From a bacterium BMS3Bbin10 (GTDB lineage: Bacteria > Pseudomonadota > Alphaproteobacteria > Rhizobiales > Methyloligellaceae), in NCBI GenBank assembly GCA_002897995.1, contig BDTT01000113.1, positions 1 through 64,000 on the forward strand: a stretch of DNA of 64,000 bases, read 5' to 3'. A program made the position numbers and the translations under genes. The notes under the pieces were generated by a model. The model had not been told where the DNA came from. It saw only the letters and a list, made by a program, of their open reading frames with translations, and searched no databases. Below, piece by piece: positions 9,022 to 17,878 of this stretch. How positions within the stretch are numbered: position 1 is the stretch's first letter; each line of letters begins with the position of its first letter.

Positions 9022-9933
9022 ATGGCTCAGGTCAAGGGGCGGCCGGCGTCCAAAAAGGCTAAATCCGCGAGCACCAAGTCACGAAAAAATTCCCGCCCGG
9101 CGAAAGGCGGCAAGGCAACCGGCAACGGCAGCGGCAAGGAGTTGCGCGCCGAAGCCGTCACCGTCGTTTATCCGGTCAAGGAGGGCGACGACGTTCATGC
9201 GCTGGAGAAAGTATCGCTCAGCATCTCTCCGGGCGATTTTGTCGTGGCGCTGGGAGCATCGGGCTGCGGCAAGACGACGTTCCTGAACCTTCTCGCCGGG
9301 TTCATCAAACCCACTGAAGGGAATGTGACCCTGGGCGGCAAGCCGGTATTGGGCCCGGGCGCCGACCGCGGCGTCGTGTTTCAGAAACATGCCCTTCTGC
9401 CCTGGCTCAAGGTTCTGCAAAACGTCACCTTCGGGCTGAAGATGCAGGGCATCCCGCAGGACAAGCGCCGGGATATGGCGCGCAAATATATCGACCTTGT
9501 CGGACTTAAGGACTTTGAACAAAAGAACATTTATGAGCTTTCCGGCGGTATGCAGCAGCGCGTTGGCCTGGCCCGCGCGCTCACCAGCGACCCGGCCGCG
9601 CTGCTGATGGACGAGCCTCTCGGCGCTCTCGATGCGCTGACGCGCGACAATATGCAGGAGCTGATCCTCGATGTGTGGCGCGAAACGCATAAGGCAATCT
9701 TCTTCATTACCCACTCGGTGGAGGAAGCCCTGTTTATGGCGACCAAGCTGATCGTCATGTCGCCGCGCCCGGGACGCATCACCCACGAATATGAACTCGA
9801 TTTCTGCCACCGGTTCTTCGAATGCCGGGACGCCCGCAAGGTCAAATCCATGCCGGATTTCATCGAGATGCGCGAAGAGATCATCACGATCATCCGCGGC
9901 GACGAGCTGGAGGGGGGAAATATTCATGTCTGA
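9022..9933 (+). CDS. tauB: Taurine ABC transporter, ATPase
   Basis: A 303-aa ABC ATPase of the nitrate/sulfonate/taurine family. Walker A is GASGCGKTT, the signature LSGGMQQR, Walker B ALLMDEPLGALD and the switch His is in FFITHSVEEA. The start at 9022 follows a GGAGGCG site. It has an unusual N-terminal extension of about 40 residues very rich in Lys, Ser, Ala and Gly before the ABC core begins near ELRAEAVTV. It energises TauC on the cytoplasmic side. The last bases overlap the tauC start. Confidence 0.9.
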   Translation: MAQVKGRPASKKAKSASTKSRKNSRPAKGGKATGNGSGKELRAEAVTVVYPVKEGDDVHALEKVSLSISPGDFVVALGASGCGKTTFLNLLAGFIKPTEGNVTLGGKPVLGPGADRGVVFQKHALLPWLKVLQNVTFGLKMQGIPQDKRRDMARKYIDLVGLKDFEQKNIYELSGGMQQRVGLARALTSDPAALLMDEPLGALDALTRDNMQELILDVWRETHKAIFFITHSVEEALFMATKLIVMSPRPGRITHEYELDFCHRFFECRDARKVKSMPDFIEMREEIITIIRGDELEGGNIHV

Positions 9934-10801
9934 TGCGACACACAGCGGGAGTTCCTTCTTCGGGCGGCTGGGACGGCTCTTTTCGGCGGGACCCGCAAAA
10001 CCGGGCGATTCATTCGGCGCGCCGGGCGTCGGCAATTCCACCACCATCGCCATTGCCTCGGCAATTGGTATTTTTTTCCTGTGGTGGGTGACCACTACTC
10101 CCGCCCTTGGGCCAATGGTCAAACCGCTGTTCCTGCCCTCCCCCGCGGAAGTATGGGACAAGTTCGTTTCCGTCGCCACGGAGGGGTATCAGGACCAGAC
10201 GCTCGCCGAACACACTTTGGCCAGCGTCCAGCGGATTTTCATCGCCTTTGTCCTGGCCGCGTTATTTGGCATTCCCATCGGCATGGCCATGGCGACCAAC
10301 CGCGTGTTTCGCGGAATTTTCGACCCGCCGATTGAATTCTACCGGCCGCTGCCGCCGCTGGGTTATCTGCCTCTGACGATCATCTGGTTCGGCATCGGCG
10401 AGACGCAGAAGCTGGTTCTGCTGTTCCTGGCGATGTTCGCGCCGATGGTGCTCAACACAAGGGCCGGGGTCCGCTCGGTCGCCATCGAGCAGATACATGC
10501 GGCCTATTCCCTGGGCGCCAGCCGGGCGCAGGTGCTGTGGCACGTGATCCTGAAAGGCGCGATGCCGGAGATTCTGACCGGCATGCGGATCGGGATCGGC
10601 TTTGGCTGGACGACACTCGTCGCCGCTGAACTCGTCGCCACCGAACGCGGCCTCGGCGCCATGATCATGAGTGCTTCGGAATTCCTGGTGACGTCCGTGG
10701 TCATCATGGGAATCGTGGTGATCGGCATCATCGCCTATTCATTTGACTTGCTGATGCGGTGGGTCGAGCGCAGAGTGGTGCCCTGGAAAGGGCGCGTCTG
10801 A
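9926..10801 (+). CDS. tauC: Taurine ABC transporter, permease
   Basis: A 291-aa integral membrane protein of the BPD_transp_1 family. I start it at ATG 9926 (MSDATHSGSSF), inside the end of tauB and behind GGAGGGGGGAAA; the upstream in-frame extension is only out-of-frame tauB. There are about six to seven membrane helices from residue 37 on (IAIASAIGIFFLWW). The EAA loop that docks to the ATPase is at AAYSLGASRAQVLWHVILKGAMPEI (split here only by its length). Translation is probably coupled to tauB. Confidence 0.9.
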   Translation: MSDATHSGSSFFGRLGRLFSAGPAKPGDSFGAPGVGNSTTIAIASAIGIFFLWWVTTTPALGPMVKPLFLPSPAEVWDKFVSVATEGYQDQTLAEHTLASVQRIFIAFVLAALFGIPIGMAMATNRVFRGIFDPPIEFYRPLPPLGYLPLTIIWFGIGETQKLVLLFLAMFAPMVLNTRAGVRSVAIEQIHAAYSLGASRAQVLWHVILKGAMPEILTGMRIGIGFGWTTLVAAELVATERGLGAMIMSASEFLVTSVVIMGIVVIGIIAYSFDLLMRWVERRVVPWKGRV

Positions 10802-10808
10802 TACAGCG

Positions 10809-10837
10809 CGCGCCGGCTCTCTGGCGGGGCCGGCGCG
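10809..10837 (+). terminator. GC-rich stem-loop after tauC
   Basis: CGCGCCGGC (10809-10817) pairs with GCCGGCGCG (10829-10837) around an 11-base loop; the next bases TCTCTTCG are only weakly T-rich. It lies between tauC and the MFS gene and may separate their expression. Confidence 0.45.
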
Positions 10838-10864
10838 TCTCTTCGCCCGCAAGGACGAAGTTCG

Positions 10865-12073
10865 ATGACCCCGACCGCTTCTCGACCCTTCCGCCGCATC
10901 GTCTGGCCCTTCGGTATTGCCGAAACAATTGTATGGGCCGCGCTCTATTACTCGTTTCCGGCCCTCCTTCTTGAATGGGAGCGCGGCCTTGGCTGGTCGA
11001 AGATCGAGCTGACCGGCGCTTTCACCGTTGCACTGCTGGTCTCCGCGGCATCCGCCCCGATTGCCGGGCGGATTATCGACCGGGGGCATGGCCGCGAGTT
11101 GCTGACGGGCAGCGCCCTGTTCGGCGCGGGCCTGCTGATGCTGCTCTCGCAGGTCACGCAGCTCTGGCAGTTCTACGCGGTGTGGTTCCTGATCGGCCTG
11201 GCCATGGCCGGGTGCTTCTATGACGCCTGCTTCGCGGTTCTGACGCGGGTCATGGGGGAGCGGGCGAAGCGCGCCATTACGCTGGTGACGCTGGTCGCCG
11301 GGCTCGCCGGGACCGTGTCCTTTCCAAGCGCCAACGCCCTTGCGGCAACGATCGGCTGGCGCGGGACACTCATGGTTTTCGCAGGCGCAATGGTGATCAT
11401 CGCCGTGCCGCTGTTCTGGCATGCCTGCGGCACCGCCGAACGCCATCCCACCTCGAAACCGCTGCCTGTCGGCGCCAAGAGAGAAGCCGTCCTGCGTCTC
11501 ATGCGATCGCCGCTGTTCTGGTGTCTGGCGGTCTGCTTCATCGCCATGGCTTTCAATCACGGGGTGCTGATCAATCATCTCCTGCCGTTGCTGGACGAGC
11601 GCGGCGTACACAAGGAAACGGCGATCCTCGCCATTTCGATGATCGGGCCGATGCAGGTATCGGGACGTCTGGCCATGATGGCGGCGGAGCGCCACGTCTC
11701 GAACAGCGCCCTGTTCATCACCAGCACACTCGCCGCCGCGGGCGCTTCGGCTTCACTTTACGGCTCGGCGGCGATCCCCGCTCTGCTGGTCAGCTTCGTT
11801 TTGCTTCAGGGCGCGGGTCATGGCGTCATCTCCATCCTGAGGCCGGTCATCATTGCTGAATATCTGGGCCGGAAGGATTTTGGCCTCATTGCGGGCGTGC
11901 TCGCGGCAATTTATCTCGTCGGCACCGCCCTGGCGCCGACGGTGGGCGCCTTTATCTGGGAAATCGGTGGCTATGACCTCGTTATCGAATTTGCGCTGGC
12001 CATGACGATCATCGCGTTCACGGCGCTTGTTCTGGCCCGGCAGATCGCAAAGCGCCGCTCCACCTCAAACTGA
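10865..12073 (+). CDS. MFS transporter
   Basis: A 402-aa major facilitator protein with about 12 membrane helices. It shows the loop 2-3 signature in the form GRIIDRGHGRELL and a polar central loop (about residues 195-215, AERHPTSKPLPVGAKREA). Typical MFS helix pairs continue through to a basic C-terminus. It follows tauC by 63 bases in the same direction, behind a stem-loop, so it might export or import a taurine-pathway metabolite such as sulfoacetate, alanine or sulfite. That substrate link is only positional. It converges on the next operon with a 27-base gap. Confidence 0.85.
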   Translation: MTPTASRPFRRIVWPFGIAETIVWAALYYSFPALLLEWERGLGWSKIELTGAFTVALLVSAASAPIAGRIIDRGHGRELLTGSALFGAGLLMLLSQVTQLWQFYAVWFLIGLAMAGCFYDACFAVLTRVMGERAKRAITLVTLVAGLAGTVSFPSANALAATIGWRGTLMVFAGAMVIIAVPLFWHACGTAERHPTSKPLPVGAKREAVLRLMRSPLFWCLAVCFIAMAFNHGVLINHLLPLLDERGVHKETAILAISMIGPMQVSGRLAMMAAERHVSNSALFITSTLAAAGASASLYGSAAIPALLVSFVLLQGAGHGVISILRPVIIAEYLGRKDFGLIAGVLAAIYLVGTALAPTVGAFIWEIGGYDLVIEFALAMTIIAFTALVLARQIAKRRSTSN

Positions 12074-12100
12074 TATCGAGACGGTTGGGCGGGTCAGGCT

Positions 12101-13156
12101 CTACCGCAAACTCTTGTTGATTTTCGCCAATTCCGCATTGCCGGGGCACAGATCGCTCATGGGCACAGCGTTCAGCGGCTCAGCGGTCGTGTTCAGCAGC
12201 GTGTGCAGATCCGCATCCTCATCGTCGATATAGAGCAGCCCCGTCACCACCTGCCCCTTGGCGTAGCGCTTGCGCAATGTGGTCAGCGCCGCTTCGGAAT
12301 CGCGCGGATCATAGCTGTCGTCGAGCTTGTGCAGACGCATCAGCGAACCGTCATGCATGCGCACCGTCACGGTCTTGCCTTCCTCGGGTTCAGCAATAAT
12401 CTCCTCGCGTTCGGGCACCAGGTCGAGCCGGTCCATCGCCTCATTATGCGCGCGCACATAATCGTAGGATTTGGTCGAGGCCGCATGGTCGTTAAAGGTG
12501 ACGCAGGGCGAGACAATATCGAGAAAAGCAAACCCCTTATAGTGGAACGCCGCCTTGATGAGGGGCACCAGACCCGCCTTGTCTCCCGAAAAGCCCCGCG
12601 CGACGAAGCCGGCGCCAAGATGAATGGCGAGGGTGCAAAGATCGATCGCCTCGAACAGATTGGCCTCGCCCTTCTTGGACTTCGACGCCCGGTCGCTGGT
12701 GGCCGAGAACTGCCCCTTTGTCAGCCCGTAAGTGCCATTGTTTTCAACAATATAGATCATATTCACCCGGCGGCGCATGGCATGGCAGAACTGCCCCAGC
12801 CCGATGGAAGCGGTATCGCCATCGCCCGATACGCCGAGATAGATGAGATCCCGGTTGGCCAGATTGGCGCCGGTTGCAATGGAGGGCATGCGCCCGTGCA
12901 CCGAGTTGAAGCCGTGGCTCTGGTTCAGGAAGTATGTGGGCGTTTTCGACGAACAGCCGATGCCGGACAGTTTCGCCAGCCGGTGGGCGGGCAAGTCCAG
13001 CTCAAAGCAGGCTTCGATGATCGCCGCCGAGATCGAGTCGTGGCCGCAGCCCGCGCACAAGGTCGAGAGCGATCCCTCATAATCGCGCCGGGTGAGGCCC
13101 AGCTCGTTCTTCCGCAGGCCGGGATGGCGAACCTTGGGCTTCTTCATGAATGTCAT
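12101..13156 (-). CDS. 2-oxoacid:acceptor oxidoreductase beta subunit (TPP-binding), first set
   Basis: A 351-aa KorB/PorB-type subunit. I start it at MTFMKKPKVR (13156) behind GGAGGGATGAG rather than 54 bases upstream. The motif CAGCGHDS supplies two cluster Cys; SGDGDTASIG with the following NN is the thiamine diphosphate/Mg motif. It decarboxylates a 2-oxoacid and passes electrons through Fe-S to an acceptor in the cytoplasm. It is the last gene of a three-gene operon with the alpha/gamma subunit (13173-15005) and the FAD/Fe-S subunit (15002-16843). The substrate, 2-oxoglutarate or other, is not fixed by the sequence. Confidence 0.87.
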   Translation of the reverse strand: MTFMKKPKVRHPGLRKNELGLTRRDYEGSLSTLCAGCGHDSISAAIIEACFELDLPAHRLAKLSGIGCSSKTPTYFLNQSHGFNSVHGRMPSIATGANLANRDLIYLGVSGDGDTASIGLGQFCHAMRRRVNMIYIVENNGTYGLTKGQFSATSDRASKSKKGEANLFEAIDLCTLAIHLGAGFVARGFSGDKAGLVPLIKAAFHYKGFAFLDIVSPCVTFNDHAASTKSYDYVRAHNEAMDRLDLVPEREEIIAEPEEGKTVTVRMHDGSLMRLHKLDDSYDPRDSEAALTTLRKRYAKGQVVTGLLYIDDEDADLHTLLNTTAEPLNAVPMSDLCPGNAELAKINKSLR

Positions 13157-13172
13157 GGTCTCATCCCTCCCC

Positions 13173-15005
13173 TCACATCGCCCGCACGGACAATTGCATG
13201 GCGGCGGCAACGGATTTGTCGGATTCGATCGAGGCCGCGATTTCGCGTCTCACCCAGCCCGGCGTCAGCGGCATGCCGTCATAATTCAGAACAGAGACCA
13301 GTTTCTCCGCCGGAATGCCGGCTTCGGTTATCAGCAGCGAGCGCATTTGCGCATCGCGGTTCTGCTCAACCACGAATATCCGGTCGTGGGCAGCGGCGAA
13401 TTTCGCCACCTCCCTGCCGAAGGGAAAGGCGCGCAGCCGCATGGCGTTGAGCTTGTAGCCGTCGCGCGCCAGCAGATCGCAGGCCTCGCGCACCGCCGCC
13501 TGCGTCGATCCGAAATTGATAATGCCGAGCTTGCTGGTCTGGCTCGATTTACGGATAACCGCCTTTGGCACAAGCTTCGCGGCAGTGGCGAATTTGCGCG
13601 TGAGGCGGTCGAGGTTTTCCGCGTTCACCCGGCCATCTTCGGTGTAGGCGGCATAGGTGTCGTGCGACGACCCGCGCGTGAAAAAGGCGCCCTTCGAGGG
13701 ATGCGTGCCCGGCAGCGTCCGGTAGGGAATGGCATCGCCGTCCACATCGCCATAGCGCTGAAATTCCGGCCCGGCGTCGAGGGCCTGCGCATCGAGCACC
13801 TTGCCGCGATCATGCACCCTTGCATCGTCCCACTCAAGCGGGCCGCAGACCCACTCATTCATTCCAAGGTCCAGATCGCTCATGACGATGACCGGCGTTT
13901 GCAGACGCTCCGCCAGGTCGAAGGCGTCCGCCGTGAGTTCAAAACATTCCTTGGGATCGCCGGGGAACAGCAGCACATGCTTGGTGTCGCCATGGCTGGC
14001 ATAGGCGCAGGTGGTGATATCGGATTGCTGGGTGCGCGTCGGCATGCCGGTCGAGGGGCCCCCGCGCTGCACATTGACCAGCACGAAGGGGACTTCCGCG
14101 AAATAGGCGAGCCCCAGAAATTCTCCCATAAGAGAAATCCCCGGTCCCGAAGTGGCGGTGAAGGCCCGCGCGCCGTTCCAGGCCGCGCCAATCACCATGC
14201 CGATCGCCGCCAGTTCATCCTCGGCCTGAACAACCGCCACCTGGCGCGCGCCGTCCTTGTCGATGCGCATCCCCTTGGCGTGGCGCTCAAAGGCTTCCGC
14301 CACCGTGGTCGATGGAGTGATCGGATACCAGGCCGCGACCGTCGCGCCGGCATAGACGCAACCCAGGGCCGCGGCTTCATTGCCGGTAATCATGATGCGG
14401 TCCTTACGGGCCTTGCCGGGCTTCACCCTGACCGGCAGCGGACATTTGAAATGCTTGAACGCATAATTGCGCCCCATCTTCAGCGCTTCGATATTGGGGT
14501 CGACCAGCTTCGCCTTGCCCTTGAACCGGTCCCGCACCGCCTGCTTGACCACTTTGAAGTCCATATCGAGCAGCGCCGTCAGCGCGCCCACATAAACCAC
14601 ATTCTTGAACAGCTGCCGCTCTCGCGGATTAAGGTAAGCGTCGGCGCACATGCGCGCGATGGGAATCCCCAGCACATTGATATCCTCGCGCGGGAACGGC
14701 CGCGGCAGGCTGGAATCGTAGATGAGATAACCGTCCTGAACGATCTCCGCCAGATCCCGCGCATAGGTTTGCGGGTTCATGGCGACCATGATGTCAACGC
14801 CGCCGCGCCGGGCGCGCCGGTCGGCCTGGGTGACACGCACCTCATACCAGGTGGGCAGCCCCTGAATGTTCGACGGGAAAATATTCTTCGGCACCACGCC
14901 AAGTCCCATGCGGAACAGCGATTTGGCAAACAGCAGATTGGCGCTGGCTGAACCCGAGCCGTTCACATTGGCGAACTTGACGACAAAATCGTTGATTCTT
15001 TTCAT
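13173..15005 (-). CDS. 2-oxoacid:acceptor oxidoreductase gamma-alpha fusion subunit, first set
   Basis: A 610-aa protein. I start it at MKRINDFVVK (15005), where ATGA overlaps the upstream stop; the longer ORF to 15308 is out-of-frame reading of the upstream gene. The N-terminal 190 residues form the gamma domain (VNGSGSASANLLFAKSLF). The alpha domain follows, with YPITPSTTVAEAFE, EDELAAIG, the SGPGISLMGEF loop and NVQRGGPSTGMPTRTQQSD, all typical of pyruvate/2-oxoglutarate:ferredoxin oxidoreductases. It pairs with the TPP subunit downstream. It has no ferredoxin-type Cys cluster itself; those are in the FAD/Fe-S partner. Confidence 0.87.
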   Translation of the reverse strand: MKRINDFVVKFANVNGSGSASANLLFAKSLFRMGLGVVPKNIFPSNIQGLPTWYEVRVTQADRRARRGGVDIMVAMNPQTYARDLAEIVQDGYLIYDSSLPRPFPREDINVLGIPIARMCADAYLNPRERQLFKNVVYVGALTALLDMDFKVVKQAVRDRFKGKAKLVDPNIEALKMGRNYAFKHFKCPLPVRVKPGKARKDRIMITGNEAAALGCVYAGATVAAWYPITPSTTVAEAFERHAKGMRIDKDGARQVAVVQAEDELAAIGMVIGAAWNGARAFTATSGPGISLMGEFLGLAYFAEVPFVLVNVQRGGPSTGMPTRTQQSDITTCAYASHGDTKHVLLFPGDPKECFELTADAFDLAERLQTPVIVMSDLDLGMNEWVCGPLEWDDARVHDRGKVLDAQALDAGPEFQRYGDVDGDAIPYRTLPGTHPSKGAFFTRGSSHDTYAAYTEDGRVNAENLDRLTRKFATAAKLVPKAVIRKSSQTSKLGIINFGSTQAAVREACDLLARDGYKLNAMRLRAFPFGREVAKFAAAHDRIFVVEQNRDAQMRSLLITEAGIPAEKLVSVLNYDGMPLTPGWVRREIAASIESDKSVAAAMQLSVRAM

Positions 15006-16843
15006 TTGATATACGCCATGCAATGAACCTGGCCCAACGGGTTGGCCTGTCTTTCGACATAGGTGAATTTCTGCATGTCCCATGCGCCCGTGGGGCAGCG
15101 CTCCGCGCACAGCCCGCAATGCAGACACAAGTCCTCGTCCTTGGCCATGATACGGCCGGTCTTCAGGTCTTCGGAGATATAGAGATCCTGGGACAGATTT
15201 ACCGCCGGAACGCGCAAACTGCGGCGCAGTTCCGCTTCCTCCCCATTGATTGTGAAATTGATGCAGTCGACAGGGCAAATATCGACACAGGCGTCGCATT
15301 CGATACACAGATTATGCACAAACACGGTTTGCACATCGCAGTTCAGGCAGCGTTCCGCCTCTTCCACCGCGAGTTTTTCGTCATAGCCGAGCTCAACCTC
15401 GACCTTGAGGCTTCGCAGCGACTTTCGTTTGTTGGCGTGGGGCACGGCCACGCGCGCACCTTCGGAATACTGGTTGCCATACGACCACTCATGCAGGCCC
15501 ATTTTCTGGCTGACGAGGCTGGTGCCGGGACCGGGGCGCGCACGCTCCAGGCTCTTGCCCGAGCAATGCAGATCAATCGAGATCGCCGCCTGGTGGCCGT
15601 GGGTAACCGCCCAGATGATATTTTCCGGCCCCCAGCCCGCATCGCCGCCGAAGAACACGCCCGCGCGCGTTGACATCATCGTGGTCTTGTCCACCTCCGG
15701 CATGCCCCACTCGCCGAATTCAACGCCAATGTCGCGTTCGATCCAGGTAAATGCATTGTCCTGCCCGATGGCCATCAGCACCTCGTCGCATTCGAACACG
15801 ACCTCTTCCCCGGTGGGAATAAGCGTGCGGCGGCCCTGCTCGTCATATTTCGCTTCCATGCGCGCAAATCTGACGCCTTTGAGCTTGCCGTTCTCGACAA
15901 TGAATTCGGAAGGCTGGTGATTGTCGAAGACCGGAATGCCCTCGCGCTCCGCATCCTCGATTTCCCAGTCCGACGCTTTCATGTCGGCGCGAGGGCTGCG
16001 CACCGTGACGCGCACATCCTTGCCGCCAAGGCGCAGGGCGGAGCGGCAACAGTCCATCGCCGTGTTGCCGCCGCCGATGACAACGACGCGTCTGCCCACT
16101 TTTTTGGTGTGTTCAAAGGCAATCGAGGTGAGCCAGTCGATGCCGATGTGAATGCTGGCGCTCGCCTCTTCGCGGCCGGGAATATTCAAATCCTTGCCGC
16201 GCGGCGCGCCGGTGCCGACGAAAACCGCATCGAACTCTTCGTCCAGCACTTCCTTGAGAGAGGTCACTTCATGGCCGAAACGCGCTTCGACACCCATGCG
16301 CAGTATCGTTTCCACTTCTTCGTTCAGCACATGCTCGGGCAGGCGGAAGGAGGGAATATTGGTGCGCATCAGCCCCCCGCCGCGCGCGTCCTTTTCAAAC
16401 AATACGCATTTATAGCCAAGCGGCATGAGATCGCGCGCGACCGTGAGCGATGCGGGCCCGGCGCCCAGCAGCGCAATGCGCTTGCCGTTCTTTTTCCTCG
16501 GGATTCTCGGCAGCAGCCCGGAAATATCGCCGCGATAATCTGCCGCCACGCGTTTCAACCGGCAAATGGCAACGGGCTTCTCCTCCAGCCGGCCGCGCCG
16601 GCACGCCGGCTCACAGGGCCGGTCGCAGGTTCGCCCGAGAATGCCGGGAAAAACATTCGACTCCCAGTTCAGCATATAGGCTTGCGCATAGCGGCCCTGG
16701 GCCACCAGCCGGATATATTCAGGAACGGGAGTGTGCGCCGGACAGGCCCATTGGCAGTCCACGACCTTATGGAAATAATTCGGATCGGCAAGGTTCGTCG
16801 GCCGCATACCACGGGACTTAACGGCAACATCCGCTGAGCTCAT
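15002..16843 (-). CDS. FAD/NAD(P)-dependent Fe-S oxidoreductase (GltD-like) of a 2-oxoacid oxidoreductase
   Basis: A 613-aa protein. N-terminal Cys motifs (CQWACPAHTP, CDRPCEPACRRG) bind a GltD-type cluster. They are followed by an FAD motif (LLGAGPASLTVA), an NAD(P) motif (VIGGGNTAMDC) and two C-terminal [4Fe-4S] motifs (CIECDACVDICP and CLHCGLCAERCP). This is the glutamate-synthase small-subunit fold fused to a bacterial ferredoxin domain. First gene of the operon, it probably links the TPP enzyme to the NAD(P)H pool instead of, or besides, free ferredoxin. The first Cys motif reads C-x3-C-P rather than the usual longer form. The direction, oxidation or reductive carboxylation, is open. Confidence 0.85.
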   Translation of the reverse strand: MSSADVAVKSRGMRPTNLADPNYFHKVVDCQWACPAHTPVPEYIRLVAQGRYAQAYMLNWESNVFPGILGRTCDRPCEPACRRGRLEEKPVAICRLKRVAADYRGDISGLLPRIPRKKNGKRIALLGAGPASLTVARDLMPLGYKCVLFEKDARGGGLMRTNIPSFRLPEHVLNEEVETILRMGVEARFGHEVTSLKEVLDEEFDAVFVGTGAPRGKDLNIPGREEASASIHIGIDWLTSIAFEHTKKVGRRVVVIGGGNTAMDCCRSALRLGGKDVRVTVRSPRADMKASDWEIEDAEREGIPVFDNHQPSEFIVENGKLKGVRFARMEAKYDEQGRRTLIPTGEEVVFECDEVLMAIGQDNAFTWIERDIGVEFGEWGMPEVDKTTMMSTRAGVFFGGDAGWGPENIIWAVTHGHQAAISIDLHCSGKSLERARPGPGTSLVSQKMGLHEWSYGNQYSEGARVAVPHANKRKSLRSLKVEVELGYDEKLAVEEAERCLNCDVQTVFVHNLCIECDACVDICPVDCINFTINGEEAELRRSLRVPAVNLSQDLYISEDLKTGRIMAKDEDLCLHCGLCAERCPTGAWDMQKFTYVERQANPLGQVHCMAYIK

Positions 16844-17041
16844 CAGCCCAAACCCTCAAGCCACGCGCCGGTGACCAGCAACCGGCACTTTACATACCGC
16901 GCCATCCGCCTGGCGGCCGCGCGGTCCACTCTTGGTCATGCCGGCCAGATACAGAATCTCACCGGCGCTCAACATTCGCATCCGATCAGAGCTAACCGCC
17001 GGACGCAACAGGCAATTCGATTATTGCCAAATAGTAATTGG

Positions 17042-17047
17042 TATAAT
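17042..17047 (+). promoter_or_regulatory. Possible -10 hexamer (TATAAT) before the ABC exporter
   Basis: TATAAT at 17042-17047 lies 88 bases before the ABC ATPase start, inside a local AT-rich patch (CCAAATAGTAATTGG just upstream forms a short CCAA/TTGG dyad). No well-spaced -35 element is visible, so this is a weak suggestion. The remainder of 16844-17134 holds no gene that I can support. Confidence 0.25.
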
Positions 17048-17134
17048 CTTAAGGCCCGAATTGCGCTTGCGCGCGCTTGCGAGCTGTTCACTTCCCGGTT
17101 CTTTCCGCCACATATATAGGCTATCGAGAGACAC

Positions 17135-17878
17135 ATGGCCGCAACCAGAAAACAAACCAGATCACGCGCCGCGCCGGACGTCATGTTCAAGGTGGAGGGC
17201 CTGACCAAGGTTTACCGCACGGGGGAGCTCGATATTCATGCGCTCTCGGGCGTCGACCTCACTCTCTATGAGGGGGAACTGGCCGTGCTGCTCGGTCCCT
17301 CGGGCAGCGGCAAATCCACCCTGCTCAATATCCTGGGGGGGCTCGATACGGCCACCGCGGGCCATGCCTGGTTCCGCGGCGACGAGATTACCGCGCTCAG
17401 CGAGCGTGAACTCACGCAGTTCAGGCGGAACCATGTGGGCTTCGTGTTTCAGTTCTATAATCTCATTCCAAGCCTGAGCGCGCGCGAAAATGTGGCGCTT
17501 GTCACCGAGATCTCCACCAACCCCATGGCGCCCGACGAAGCGCTTGAACTGGTCGGCCTCGACCACCGGCTCGACCATTTTCCCGCCCAGTTGTCGGGCG
17601 GCGAGCAGCAGCGCGTGGCGATCGCCCGCGCCATCGCCAAGCGGCCCGAGGTTCTGCTGTGCGATGAACCCACCGGCGCGCTGGATTCAAAAACCGGCGT
17701 CCGGGTGCTCGAGACGCTGACCTCGGTCAATGAGGAGCTGGGCACAACCACCGCCATCATCACCCATAATGCGGCGATCAAGGACATCGCCCACCGGGTG
17801 TTCTATTTCAGCGATGGCCGGATCACAAAGACCGACGTCAACAAACGCCGCGTCACACCGGACAAGGTGCACTGGTGA
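17135..17878 (+). CDS. ABC exporter ATPase (LolD/MacB type)
   Basis: A 247-aa ATPase of the lipoprotein-release/macrolide-export (MacB, LolD, DevA) family. Walker A is GPSGSGKST, followed by [16 protein letters not shown], the family-typical Q-loop. The signature is [15 protein letters not shown], Walker [12 protein letters not shown] and the switch His TTAIITHN. It has a short basic N-terminus. It overlaps the permease gene by four bases (GTGA), and the membrane-fusion protein follows, so the three genes form one tripartite exporter. No outer-membrane TolC-like gene is next to it. The substrate is unknown. Confidence 0.9.
   Translation: MAATRKQTRSRAAPDVMFKVEGLTKVYRTGELDIHALSGVDLTLYEGELAVLLGPSGSGKSTLLNILGGLDTATAGHAWFRGDEITALSERELTQFRRNHVGFVFQFYNLIPSLSARENVALVTEISTNPMAPDEALELVGLDHRLDHFPAQLSGGEQQRVAIARAIAKRPEVLLCDEPTGALDSKTGVRVLETLTSVNEELGTTTAIITHNAAIKDIAHRVFYFSDGRITKTDVNKRRVTPDKVHW

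Noticed and set aside
13092..14951. Long plus-strand ORF (619 aa) opposite the 2-oxoacid oxidoreductase alpha gene
   Set aside because: The minus strand has clear family motifs; the plus-strand reading is Arg/His-rich and motif-free, a usual shadow in GC-rich DNA.
16871..17208. Short ORFs on both strands in the gap before the ABC exporter
   Set aside because: No hydrophobic pattern, ribosome-binding site or family resemblance; they overlap each other.
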